Below are positions 50,421 through 62,856 of a DNA stretch of 64,000 bases, one piece after another. Made by a program: the position numbers and the translations under genes. A model generated the notes under the pieces. It was not told the DNA's origin. It ran no database searches and was given only the letters and a program-made list of their open reading frames with translations. Numbering within the stretch: the first letter of the stretch is position 1; every line of letters starts with the position of its first letter. Source of the DNA: Prunella strophiata (lineage: Eukaryota > Chordata > Aves > Passeriformes > Prunellidae); assembly GCA_036583965.1 (NCBI GenBank), contig JAZBQD010000030.1, forward strand, positions 54,375,551 to 54,439,550. The letters run 5' to 3'.

Positions 50421-50515
50421 GGCACTTAGGGTTATGGTTATTGGTGGCCTTGGGATTGTTGGTTTAATGGTTGAGATCGATGGCACTTTCCAACCTAAAT
50501 GATTCTATGATTCTG
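48640..50515 (+). mobile_element. CR1 LINE, about 1.9 kb, internally deleted
   Basis: The longest CR1 copy here. Its order is the end of the ORF2 endonuclease domain, the linker, a reverse transcriptase missing its N-terminal part, the ORF2 C-terminus and the 3' UTR, ending in GATTCTATGATTCT (50501-50514). It is 5'-truncated, since no ORF1 or 5' UTR is recognised. An abrupt jump at about 49510-49560 from linker to late reverse transcriptase indicates an internal deletion. Frameshifts and stops are numerous, so the copy is old and dead. Confidence 0.93.
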
Positions 50516-52854
50516 AATATCCAGTGCTGGGTTTAGCCTCTGTACAGAGTTGGAGGTACCATAATTTGAATATTGCTGCCCAGCCCTGGTCCCCACTGCT
50601 GGGTGTACCCAGGCACATGGCTGGGACATCTCCCAGGGTCCCTCACCCATGCTGTTGGAAGCACAGGGCTCATGCTGATGGTGGAGCTAATGGGGTGTGA
50701 GTGAATATTGAGGTTTGTCATGTGGATATTATAGCTTGTGAGTATGTTTGCCAGCTGCTTCTATGACCTGGAGGTGGACTCTGTCTACAGGGGTCTATTA
50801 GGAGACTTTTCATGCTGTATTTATTCTTGGAGAAAAGACATTGAAACAACATGACCCGAAACAGACTAGCAAATCTGAAAACTATAGAGTAAATTACCAC
50901 AGGGAAAAGGCACTCTCTGCTCAGTGCCTGCCTGGTAATGATGCTTTCTTGCTCTTCTGTTTGTTCTAACATAGTGTTTCTTTGTAGGCAGCATAAGGCC
51001 AGTGGCAAAAGTGCATCTCACAAGAACCAATTGGCTTCAGATGTGGATTTCACAGTTGTTATCACTGTTAACACCGTGCAGCTTAATGAGGCACAAGCCA
51101 GAGCAGCTTGAAGTCTCAGGTGATTTGTGTTAGCAATGCATTTTGAGGGCCATATCTCGAGCTCTGGGTGAGGGTTGAAGGCACACAACACCAACCCTGC
51201 CAGGTGGAACCTGAAAAGTGATCCTTACAATTGCTGTCTCTATAAGAGTCACCACACTGTCAGAGGAAGGTGCAGCCTGAGGGAAGCACTCATATGGACA
51301 CCATTCCTCTTCAGTGCCAGGGCTGGGTCTCTTTGTCTAGGACAATATGTGCACCAGGATGGCCATGCAGAAGAGTCAGACCTCCAAAGCTGAGGCAGAA
51401 ATAAGGATTTGGTAGTGAAACAGGCCTGAGCATAGTTATGTGTGGCTAGTAATACGTGGAAGCTGCTGATGCTGGGAGCCTGCTCTATCTGGGCTGCAGT
51501 TTCCAAAACACAATTGCAGTTTAAATGTTCAGCAGTGGTGTTGCAAAGGTGTGGAAGGCTTAGGTACTGTGTGTAGGATTCATTCTGGCAATCCAATGAG
51601 TCTGAGGTTCTCCTTACCATCCATGGAAAGCAAGGTTCATGTAGCTGAGCTTACCTTAGGATGTGATGCCTTTCTCTATGGAAGTACCTCTTTCCCCTTC
51701 TCAATTAGAAAAATATCTTGGAAATTACTTGCTCTGACCTGTACATGTTTCCTGTAAATGTCTAAGTGGGACCAGATGGTTCCTACCACCCATGTAGAAA
51801 GGAGACCACCAATTTGAGCTACAAATAGGAGCAATGGATGCTGGTCCTTGGCTTGTTCTCTTGATCCTGCCATGGAGCTGGTCTTGGCTTTCCAAATTGT
51901 AGAAAAAGTGCAACTGGCAACAACTCAGTGATTTTTCTTTATTACTTTACACCAGCTTGTGCTAAGCAAAAACTGCTGATGTTAAGGGATATTCTGGATG
52001 CCTTGTACAGGTATTTTTCACTCTTGAAGACTGGTAGGGAGAAGTTTAATCCCTCTCCTGGAATTACTTGCTTCCTCTGTTGTACACAAAATTGAGTTGG
52101 CTTGCTTCTGTTTGAGTCTGCACAATATTAGAATACAAGGGCAGCAGTGCAGATCTCTGTGCTTTTGCTGTCCTGCCTCCTTTCCTATTAGTTTCAGCAC
52201 TATTTCAGCTCCATGCTTGTGCCTGCATGTTCACTCTGATCTGGGATCCCTGCCAGCTGCTACAGCCGTGTCCGAATGCCAGCTGGGATGTGTAGGTGTA
52301 GTGATAGGATGATGCTCATAGTGCTGGGCATTTATTTTTTGACATTTTGCAGAAAGCAACTTCTCTGTGAGCTCTCAGCCTCTTCAGGAACATGCTGTTA
52401 ATGGGCTTACTCCCAAAGGCAAAGATCTTTCCCATCTCCCATTTTCTTGGATTTTGGGATCTCATGGATTTCTGTGAGATGTGTGGGCATTTGGCACTTC
52501 AGATTAACAAGCTCTGTTCCTGCCAAAGCAGATATTTGCTGGCACACACTGTGCCCACATGGGAAGAGCTGCTTCCAGAAATCATGCTCTTAGAAGCCTC
52601 AACCCTGTGCTGGGAGTTCCTGTGACTGGATCAGGCTTTGCATTTATTTGTGGGCTAGAAGAATAGTTGATTTTAGTCAGACCCTCTATGAGCATGAAGA
52701 AAAACAAAGCTGAACATCTCCTCCCAATGTTACCAACTGGTCCTATTGTACAGTGGTTTTGTCAGCAAGTTATTTAAGATCTTAATCCCTTTCAGCTATT
52801 AGGGGGAACTCTGAGGTAGAGTGAGACTGGAAAGAGAAGTGATTTTCATTTGGA

Positions 52855-52862
<8 letters not shown>
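50516..52862. other. Unique noncoding DNA
   Basis: No gene, RNA or transposon was recognised in this 2.3 kb. Confidence 0.55.

Positions 52863-52891
<29 letters not shown>
52863..52891. repeat. Poly(T) run, 29 nt, followed by TCTCTAG
   Basis: A 29-nt T run within a longer pyrimidine tract (TTTTCTTC before it), immediately followed by CTCTAG. The layout resembles a 3' splice site on the plus strand with AG at 52896-52897, but no exon is recognisable downstream, so the homopolymer is the only secure observation. Confidence 0.95.
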
Positions 52892-52897
52892 CTCTAG

Positions 52898-53942
52898 TGC
52901 TGTAACCTGATGAAGAGGCAATGGCATTTCACAATGTGTACTCCATTCACAGCTACCTGCTTAAAATGTGGAAGGTGGAGGAGTAAGAAGAAAAGACTCC
53001 TTTAAATCTGTAGAGGAACTCTGGTGCCTGTAAGGGCTATTTAAAGAAGAAGTAAAACCACTTTATCTTGTTAATCTATTTCTGCATTGTAACTTATGCT
53101 GCCATTCACAATGTCAGAAAGCTATTGTAAACCTTGTATAAACCCACCCTGTAGACTTGAGGGGCTCGAGTCTATGGCTCTGCCAGCCCTAGAATATTGG
53201 TGACGGGATAATAGCAGGTTTCACTCTTAAAAGTTTTTTTGGAGGGGTTAATGCACAAGAGGAAGAATGTTAATGATTCCCAACAGACCACCTACTTAGC
53301 TGCTGGCAATAGGCAATCTCTGGTGTGTGCATCCTGGTAGAGATAGGTTGAAAAAGGCTTTTCTTGGTTTGAATTGGATAGGCATATGGTCTCTGAGCTT
53401 GTTGCCCTGGCTAAGGTCACCCAAACATTTGCTTTTGGTTGTTCTATAGGTAAATCTGGTAAAGGTGAGTTCTGAAAAGCGATGTGAAATATAAGCTAGG
53501 AGCTTTTGCAAATGATTTTTGCAAGGCCATGAAATGCTACATCAGTGAGATATCTAAGAAGAAAGCCCAGGCTGGGAAATTGCTTCAGAGCAGCAGCTGG
53601 AGGAAAGTTACCATTTCTTTGGGCATTGCCATTCACGAGAAGGAAAGCCAGTTGGACAGCTCAGGAGGACTAACGTGCTGGGAGCAACACGGGAATAGAC
53701 AGAATAATGACATAAAGGAAAGATGCTTGAGGACAGGCTTTGTCTCAGCCAACACTAAAAACATTTAGTCATCTAGGCTCTCTTTGTGGTCAGCAGAGCA
53801 TGGCACTTTGAAGCCATGATTCATCTGACCTATTTTGGGCACTACACTACCTAGGATGAGGTGAATTGCACTTTATCCATGCCTGTTTCTTCCTCTTGGT
53901 ACTGAGACAGCATCAGACACATACAAAAAATACAGACACATA
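52898..53942. other. Unique noncoding DNA
   Basis: Nothing was recognised. Confidence 0.55.
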
Positions 53943-53976
53943 TCTAAAATACAGATACAGACATCTGTATTTTAGA
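53943..53976. repeat. Perfect 14-bp inverted repeat, 6-nt loop
   Basis: TCTAAAATACAGAT (53943-53956) and ATCTGTATTTTAGA (53963-53976) are exact reverse complements around ACAGAC. The word AGACACAT occurs on both sides, at about 53934 and 53974. A small inverted duplication, as made by template switching, is a simple explanation. Confidence 0.95.
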
Positions 53977-56071
53977 CACATCAGGGGAGGTGAGGCAAAT
54001 CCTCCTTTGCACATGGAGTGGGACTCTGAGAGAGGACATGGACAGCCTGTGAGTCTGGGACAGCATCCAGCCACCCCCTGCCCTTGTCTTCAGGAGAGAT
54101 GTGGAACCAGAAAGAGAGAGGATGGAAACCAAAAAAGGAAGGGAGAGGAAGGAGAACAGGGAGCTCTGTTTCAGCCATGTTGTTTCAGCTCTCATTTAAT
54201 GCTCCTGCAAGAAATTTGAGAGATGTAGGCTGAGGAGAATAATGCAATAAATTAGAAATGGGAAAATGTGTGTTACAAGTTTTGCTAGGATGCGAGCCTC
54301 TTCACGAACAACCAACATTATTATAACTATCGACTAAAAAAGGAACAGTGACATTTTATTATTATAATTTTGATCTAAAATTGCATTCCAAAATCTTTAT
54401 GGACTATCTTAAACTTGCTGAAATGTATATTTTGCACTGAAAATCAGTTTTGCATGAGCGGAAAAAAAGAAAGCTTTTGTGATGACTGCAGCACAAATTT
54501 CTGTGAATGGCTCTTTAAGCTGCATTGCCAGAAATGTCATGAATCTACTCAGAACTCCAAGGAAGGGAAGTGGTTTGAAATTCCTAACACTGCTCTTTCA
54601 GCCAGAATAGCCATTTTGGGTGTATTTCACATGAAGCATGGCTTCAGGGCTTGATATGTCTTCATGCTGGGCCCTGCATTGTGCCAAGGAACTTCTCAGT
54701 GTTTAACAAATAATAATAGATATAAGCTGTGTAAGCATATGTGAATCCTCATGTTGTAATTTCACGTGTAGAAAAATGATCTCATAGGCACATAGGAAAG
54801 AGAGCAGATGGTAAAATGTGTGTTGGACTACACTCAGGCTGGAGACTAAGTCTCCTAGACAATAAAAGCACAAATGCTGGATGGTCCCCTCCAGCCATGC
54901 ACACGAAGTACTGCCTCTGAACTGAGATGGGGGAGCACAGATCAAAACAGATAAAGAGGCCACCTTTGATCTGTTGTTTTCTCCTATTACTGCAAGCTGC
55001 AGCACTGTGATCTGTCATTCCCTGTGTGGAGATTCAAAGATATGTGTGCATGGACAGCCCTCAGCTGGGTTACTGGGAGATGAGTACCCAGCTGCATTAT
55101 TCCAGTTTTGAGCATGTGCAGTTCCACCCATTTCAGAGGTATTTCACCTGCAGTGAAACTGTCTCACTAAGGTGGTTCTTGATGAAGTCTTACAGCTTAA
55201 CCCTGCTTTTTTCCTCCAGAGACCATCCTTGGTGGGGATAGATGAATCCTAGTCCACACTCCTGTTTCAAGGCATGAGTTTCTCTCAGAGACTAGAGCCA
55301 AGCTGCAGCCCTGAGCAATAACAAGGGAAAACAACCATGAACTGGCTAAGTTCAAAATTTCTGCTGGAAGAGGAAAACTGAGAAATAGGGCCATGCCAGA
55401 TTGCAAGGAAGTTTTCCTCTGTATACTAGCAAAACAGATACCAGCAGAGCACTGTAAAAGCAAACCACAGCAAACAAAGCCTCTTCCCAACATATTTCTC
55501 ACCAGAAAGTTTGTAGGTAAACAAAAGCTGCACATGCCAGGTCTGTTATAGGAGTAAGCTGAGCTGGAAGATTTCTTGAATTATATCAGTGTAAACATTC
55601 TGAGTGCAGATCTGGTCTGTTAGTAGCCTCTGATTGATGTACAATATTAGATTCCTGCCTGCATCACGAGAAAAACTGTCTTTTGCTGCCATGTCAGTTT
55701 TTTTTCTCCTTTCTCTTTGCTACAGGATGCCTGATGGACTATTCTGGAGTGTTAAATACAAATTATCACAGTGCTCTATTGGATGTGATATGGATATGGA
55801 TATGGATAGAGAAGCTTCTCTATATTGGGCAGATCACGTGTTTCAGAGACCAAATCAGCTCACATCTATCCACTGGCAACTTCCATTCAATGGCAGTGGC
55901 TTTGGCACAGCTATCCAGGATTTCATGGCAGAATTCAGGAAAAATTTGCCACAAAATTGGAGGAAATACGATTTGAAAATGGAAGGATGGTCAGTGAAAA
56001 TTTTGTATTGGGATGCTAAGATATCAACGCTGAGATGCATTGGAGTAATAAGATCTATGATTTGGGTTTGG
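53977..56071. other. Unique noncoding DNA
   Basis: It includes a GGATAT hexanucleotide repeated about three times (55787-55808). An open frame from 54379 to 54657 is rich in cysteine (see findings) but is not called as a gene. A 178-codon frame at 55634-56170 runs into the T/G repeat and has no domain. Confidence 0.5.
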
Positions 56072-56167
56072 TGGTTTTTTGTTTGCTTGTGTTTGTTTTG
56101 CTGGTTTTTTTTTTTTTTGTTTGTTTGTTTGGTTTTTTTGTTTTGTTTGTTTTGTTTCTTTGTTTTA
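56072..56167. repeat. T/G-rich simple repeat, (TTTG)n type
   Basis: About 95 bp of T runs broken by G, with tandem TTTG units at about 56118-56130. It is similar in kind to the tract at 16.07 kb. Confidence 0.9.
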
Positions 56168-59100
56168 TGAACAGTTAAACTATTAGTAGGCTAATAAGTT
56201 AATTTAAAGCACTGAACCCTGGAAGTTCCTTCAGTGTCTAGATCCTGTCTTTTCCATTCACCTTAGTGTATATCTTAGGGAAATGCCTTTGCACCTCTCT
56301 TCTCAAAAGTAATCCAGAGCTAACTGTGTCTGCTTACATGATTATTGATTCATTCACACCACAACTGGCACCCAGAGTCCATGGAAGAGCACTGGAATTA
56401 GAAATTGCAACCTGCTTTGAAGTAAGCCACTCAGAGGTTTCAACTGGTGTAGGTCAGTGGGAGATAGGGACAGAGAGAGGAGGTGGGAGGTGCTGTCCTT
56501 GAGAAGAAACTGTGATCTCTTAACTTGCCTTCTTGACAACTGGATGGGGATTTTCCTAATAGAAAACCTGTGAGCTATATGAGGAGGGTAATCCACTTGA
56601 CCCTTGCCCTCTCCTAAGCCTTTAAGTCATCATAACGTTTCATTTCTTCCCAGCTGCAGGACCACTTCCCGGGATTCATCTTGATTGCAATGCAAACCAG
56701 CATTGTTTAGCCCGGGGGGAGACCAGAGTAGGGGTGTCAGAGCAGGGTACGTGAGTGGGGACATAGCAGTCATACTTGAAGAGGGTGAGAGCTGGTGGCA
56801 GCGAGGAAGATAAACAGGGTGTGTTTGTGCAAGTGACCTTATTTATTTCAGCATCCTGAGGAGGGACCAAATGTACTGCACTGAAGGAAGTCAGTCCACA
56901 CACACATGGGAGCGGGTCCAGCACTACGTGGCTGGCACAAGCCCAGGCGCTGCTTTGCAGGGTGACAGCTTGGGGTTCTCAGGGCAGCTGCTGTCCTCAG
57001 CACTGGCTTTTGAGAGCTCTGTGCACTGCAGGCTGTGCTGAAATGGGCAGGGTGGTTAGTCAGAGCTGGCGGGAAGGGCGTTCTGCTCCGGCACCCCAAC
57101 GCTGCGGCAGGCACCAGCAGTGGGGGGGACCCACAGCCCCCCTGGCACTGAACAGACCCCCCTGGGCAACTGGTTCAGAATCCTAATTTGTTACTTCAGC
57201 ATTTGGCTGCTGAATGGCTCACGGACCAGTCCTGACATTATTTCTTTTTAATGCTGTGTTTGTTATCCTCTGAATATTTTGGGTGGGTAATTATCCAGTG
57301 TGTGCTGTGTACTGCAGAGCCCAGGAATATTTGCTTTGGCTTTTCTTCCTGGTTAGTTAGGGTGTGCGGTTTCTGGCCTAGATCTCATGGCATTGTTTCT
57401 GACTACGTAAATGAAATTTTTATACAAGAGAATAATGAATACAGACCAGAGAATAAGGCACATCCTGTGGCAATTTCACAAAGGCAATTTTTCTCGCTAA
57501 AACCCATAAGGGGCTCAGCAGTTGTGATTATTTACACATGTACTTAATGGCTGTCCACATATGACTGATACAGGATAACAGACACCTAGTAACCAGAGAC
57601 AGCTGCTTTTGGTGGCTGCCTGGAATCATCTCTGGTTTTGTCTGTTTTCTTTCCCTCTCCTCTTTCCTGTTTGACTATAGAGGCACTTCTAAGGATGAGG
57701 AAGAAAACCTTCATTTAAAACCGCATGAAACCAAAGGCTGGGTGTAACCAGCTTCAAATCCAGACAAGAGTCAGCGTGTAACTTCATGTGTAAATGTTTT
57801 CGTCGTTCAACATATCGTGTGGATGGGGTGGCACTTTCAAACACACAGAGGATTGCTGCCACACATGCAGTAGTAATGTGTGCACAAACACACACACCCC
57901 TCGGTGTACACAGACTTTGCACTGCACCCAGTTTGGCTGTGGTGCCAGCAGCAGCCCAGCTGTGGTGAAGAAAGCTCAGCCTGAATGTCCCCTCAGCTCA
58001 CCATGAAAATTCCATGCCCTGTGTCGAGACCCACTTTGCCACAGCTGAAATGGCTGTGAAAACTGGCTGTTTTAAAGAGTTTATCTGCACTAGGTGTCAG
58101 TAAGAGTGATTATTCTACTCTATGCAAAAGCTAAATTTTCCGAATCTTTGAATTGTGGTCTTGTCGGCTATGTTAACACACACATGACTTCAAGACATTG
58201 AAACTTCAGTATCAAGTGTCAGAAATGTATGTCCAAGCTCCAAGTGTGATCCTGGTACTCAGACAGAAGCTGTTGCTAGAGTTCAAGTCTATCACTTCTC
58301 ATCCCACAAACAAATGGCAAATGCTCCTGAGGGTCTTTTAAAAGTAAAAGAGATCAAATGTAAGAAAAAAATACTTTGAATGCATCTAGAAAATAATCTT
58401 GGTAAAACACTGGAAACCACAAATTCCACTGACATGGGATTTTATTATTTGCAGGTGCTTTTGTTTACTGCCTGTGCAGGTCCAGACCTTGCCTTGGGTA
58501 TGCAGTGGGGACTTTCTGCAAGAGGACAGGAGTGGAGATGAGGAGGTAAGGATGGATGTTCTTTGCAAATTACCAAACCCACTGCTTGTGAAAGAATGGA
58601 AATCCTTTGCCTGACAAAGAGGGTCCCGTGGGGTTTGAAGGCAAAGCTTGCCTTTCATCCACACACCAGGGGAGCTCTGACAGGAGAATATCTTGTGCCA
58701 TGATGCCATCTAAGCTTGGGAAGCAATACAAGCCAGCAGGGGTGATGCCTTCACTAGCTGCCTTGTCAGCCACAACGCTCCCTTTCCATCACTGCACCCC
58801 ATTCCTGAGGTTAGGGTGGATGCTGGTGTGAGCCCCCCCATCACAGGCTGACAGTTGCTCAGAAATCCTTGCTCTGAGAGGGTGAGAGGGTGGTTTCACG
58901 GTGGGTTGAAAATGCAGCCCCGTCCTCAGTGTAACCTTTAATCTTGATTAAAAAGCTTCCAGGGCCAGGCAGCCTGGGCTGCATCCTTTGTTCAAGTTCT
59001 GGCAGTGGCTCTTGCATTCCCTAATCCCTGTTAATATCACTGCTTGTCAAAGAAGATTTGTGCCTTTCCTGGAAGATGGACGCCTATTTTGTACCAGCCG

Positions 59101-61235
59101 GGGGAGAAGGAGACGCCTCATCAGCTGGTGCTGGGAACAGCGAGTAGCAGACAAGAAAGGCATCCTGTTTTCTGGGGAGAAGGAGTGGGAGGTGGGCAAG
59201 CATCTGGCTCTGACTATTAACTCTGGCTGCTAGCACTGCTCCTGTTGTATTCAGGATGCAACACAATCCTTGATTTTAACCATGCACAATCCATGAACCT
59301 CTCCTGGCAGCGTTTATGGCCAAGGTACCAACATAGTATCCTGGCCAAACTGCAGGACAGACTTATGCTCTGCTGACCTATATTCCCCTAAAGTCATTTT
59401 CAATTAGTGTAGTAGTTAGTCCCCCTTTGTGCACCAATAATTTTCTCCCTGCCATAATGTTGAGCTGAGACTCCAGTGGCCATGCTCTCTTGGGGGCATT
59501 TTGCTGGCTCTTCCAAGCAGACAGAGAAAAGGCGGAATGGACACTCATTGCTGCTCAAGCAGCAGTCTCTGTTGCTAAACCTGAGCCTGGACCATAGTTC
59601 TTCTCAGCCTGGTCAACTCATGTCTCACCTCCCTATTAGAGGGTCCTTCCTGGAATGTGGAAGACCTTCTCTGGCTCAGTCATGACAGGAACTTGGTACC
59701 ACATCCTGGGAGAGGGTCTCAGCTCTGCTGTTATCAGGATGCCTTTGATGTGGGGCTTTTTTTCTCTCTTCTGCCATCAGCTGCTTCATTTGCTGCAGGC
59801 ATGGGGAGAGGCAGGGACACTGCAGCCTGATGCCAGTGCTGGTAGAAGGAGTCACACCATGGCTCTGGCTGGTTGCCTGCCAGGGTGACCAAGCTGGCAC
59901 ATGTGAGTTCCCTGGAGGCTCAGGGTTCCTGCTGGCTCGGAGGAAGCACTGCTCCCCTGGCCTCTCTTGCTGTGTGGTGCATCCTGTGTCAGCTGGCCAG
60001 CTTCAGAATAACCACACCTTCATTGCTCTGCACTCCTGCCCAGACCCAGCCTCGCCAGCAAACCCCCAGCAGGTCAGATGCAAGGACAGCTGTGGCTTAC
60101 AATGGCACTAAGGAGAAGGATGCTCAGGGTACCCCTTGGATATGTGTGCCAAGTGCTCCCAGGGCAGTGTGTCTCCAGCTCAGCACAGGCTGGCTCCTGC
60201 TGTCAGCTGGTGACAGCTCAGCAAGGTGGCTTTTGCCATCTGGAATTGGCAGCGACTTCTGCTGCAATCTCCATTAGGTGGCTCAGGGAGTCTGGCCAGG
60301 GCTACAAAATGTGAGAAAAGGACCCCAAAGGCCACTTGGTCTGTTCCCCTTGGCAAGGCAGGATTACATGTGTCAGTGCAGTTAGAGAGTCCTCATCAGG
60401 AATCGCTTCTGTCACTATCCCTTTCCTGGCTACTGCCCACGCAGCAGCTGAGAGGCAGCTAATATAATTAGCAAGACTTAATGAGGGACAGCGCTGCTGG
60501 CCAGTGCCTTCAGTGGAGCTGCTGAGCTCTGTTTGCACCAGGGCAGAACCCATTCTCTTATCAAACAGCTGCCTCGAAAACTGGATGAGATTTTATCCTT
60601 TGCTTTCAGGTTTAATAAGGAAAGCTGTGATTCAGCTTTGTGCAGAAAGCTGTTCATCAGGCTTCCAGAAAATCTGACCCAGCTGGGATCTCCCCCACAG
60701 AAGCAAAGTCCTGGGCATGAATGGTGCCTTGGGCAGTAGTGGGACACGAGGACTATGATGGAAGAGTTTAGAAATAATTACTGTTGTTTATTCATAGACA
60801 TTGAATATTTTTATGCTCAACAGTTTCTTGGATCTCTGGTGTTAATGAACTGTATAAAATACATACATCATCCTCCTCCCTTTTCCATGAAAATGTGACA
60901 TTTTCTTGCCTACAGATTTTGAATTTTGCCTTCTCCATTGCACAATATGAAAAAAAATATGGCCTACATAATGAAAACCAGAAGCCTCATGGCTTGAGAT
61001 ATTCTTCAATATGATGAATTGAGATAAAAATTCGTTTGTGTTAGAGCCATAGCATTTGATGACTGGAATTGTGCCTTATAATTGGTTCACAAGCAGGCCG
61101 GCTGAGGACACAGCTTAAACTACACGCCAGGTGAAAGAAAAAAAAGCTGAAACAGTGCTATCAAAGGTAGTTGATAGTTCAAAGCAAACTTTCTTATTTT
61201 TACCTTTTCTGACTTGGTACTTGCTAGGATCTCAT
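56168..61235. other. Unique noncoding DNA
   Basis: About 5 kb. GC-richer patches (56900-57180, 59700-60300) carry short overlapping open frames with no recognisable product. A short CA-rich patch lies at about 57887-57898. No RNA gene or transposon was recognised. Confidence 0.55.
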
Positions 61236-61821
61236 TGTGGTTTAACTCTAGTTGAAAACTAAGCCCCACACAGCCAGTCATTTAGTCTCTCCCCATTGGG
61301 ATAGGGAAGAGAATCAGAAGAGTCAAAGTGAGAGAGTTTGTGTGTTGAGATAAAGACAGTTCGAACAGGCAAAGCAAAAGCCACACACAAGCAAAGAGGA
61401 ACAAGGAATCCATTCACCACTTCCCATGGTCAGGCAGGTGTTCAGCCATCCTCAGGAAAGCAGGGCTCCATCACATGTCATGGTAACTTGGGAAGACAAA
61501 CACCATTAGTCCAAATGCCCCTCCCTGTCTCCTTCCCCCAGCTATATACACTGAGCATGATGCCATATGGTCTAGGATATTCCTTTGGTCACCTGGGGTC
61601 AGCTGTCCCTGCTGTGCCCTCTCACAACTTCCTGTGCACCCCAAGCCCTCTTGTTTGTGTGGTGGGGTGGGAGGCAGAAAAGACCCTGACTCAGTGTCAG
61701 CACTGCTCACCTGTAACAAAAACATCTCTGTGTTATCAACATTGTTTTGGTCACACATCCAAACTGTAGCCCCATAGCAGCTACTAGAAGAAAATGAACT
61801 ATCCCATCCAAAACCAACACA
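61236..61821 (-). mobile_element. Avian ERVL-type solo LTR, minus strand
   Basis: A 586-bp segment. On the minus strand it begins TGTGTTGGTTTTGGATGGGA and ends GTTAAACCACA, giving TG...CA termini. Its length and internal blocks (for example plus-strand GGTCAGGCAGGTGTTCAGCC, CAGCTGTCCCTGCTGTGCCC and TGTGTTATCAACATTGTTTT) match an abundant avian ERVL-class LTR that I recognise, though I do not assert the family name. A TATA-like box (TATATAGC on the minus strand) lies at plus-strand 61541-61548. The expected ATTAAA-type polyadenylation signal, near plus-strand 61360-61366, is degraded. No gag, pol or env sequence flanks it. No matching 5-bp target-site duplication is visible. Confidence 0.85.
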
Positions 61822-62796
61822 GACCCTTCTACAGTTTATTTTCCTAGAAGTACTGTTGGAATATTTTTGCTCCTAAAGGAACAAGGCTGGAGAAAAGCAA
61901 TCTGCAGCCTGCTACCTCAGCATACCTGCAATGCAGCTGGTATTTCTCAAATCTCTTCCAATACTTTTCGTTTTTCTTCAAGGTGGCTTTCAATTACCTG
62001 TTTCAAACCACATTGTTTAAATCTAATTTATGGGAGCCAAAGGCACGTCTAAGCAATCACTGTCACCTCTCCTTCCTGGTGCCTAAATCCGTAATGCCAT
62101 TTCATGAGATAAAGTCTCCAGTATCCATGCTGACCCAAGGTGTTGCTGACACATAATACCTGTCCTTACCCCTGTCCCCATGCATGGCACTGCAGTCCCC
62201 CAGCTCCCTGGCACACTTTGCACAACACTGAATTGAACTGAGGAAATGATCTGGCTTAAGGAACATCTGCCAAAACCCTTCCCCCTCGTCCCGTTTTTTA
62301 ATCCGGACCAATTCTCCAGTCTGGCCCTGGTGCTAATAGAGCTGACAGGGAAAAATCCCCTGGAGGATGAGGGGTGAAAAGGTGAGAGACTAAGAAAAGT
62401 CTCCATCTCATCCTGTTGTTGTGGTCTCTGTCCCATGAGCTGTCTGCTATCAGACACCACACTAGGAGAGGTCACCCCAAACCTTTCAATTTTATTGAGT
62501 CTCTGCTTCAGCAGAAGTGATCTCAGGAGAATCTCTATCTGGCCACGACTACTGGGGAGACATCAGGCAGTGGTAAGGAAGATGTGGTGAGTGCTTGGGA
62601 AAGAATGAAGGAGGTGTTGGAAGAAACAGTATTTTAAATAAGACAACCGGTGGGAACTGTGTAAACAGCCACCTTTTTAGTAGATGCACATGTGTGACAA
62701 AGAGAGTGCAAGCCATTCAGAGAAGGGTGATCAGTGCAGGCTCTGTTGTGCTGTCAGGCACAGTGTCACAGGTGCATCAGCTGGGTGACTTGCTTG
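61822..62796. other. Unique noncoding DNA
   Basis: Nothing was recognised. Confidence 0.55.
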
Positions 62797-62819
62797 TTTT
62801 TTTTTTTTTTTTTTTTTTT
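62797..62819. repeat. Poly(T) run, 23 nt
   Basis: Uninterrupted T run. A short TA alternation (about 62841-62856) follows. Confidence 0.96.
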
Positions 62820-62856
62820 CTTCAACAAACTGTAATTTTATGTATATATATATATG

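Noticed and set aside
55634..56170. 178-codon open frame with an apparent hydrophobic C-terminus
   Set aside because: The hydrophobic Phe/Leu/Cys tail is translated T/G simple repeat, and the rest shows no domain.
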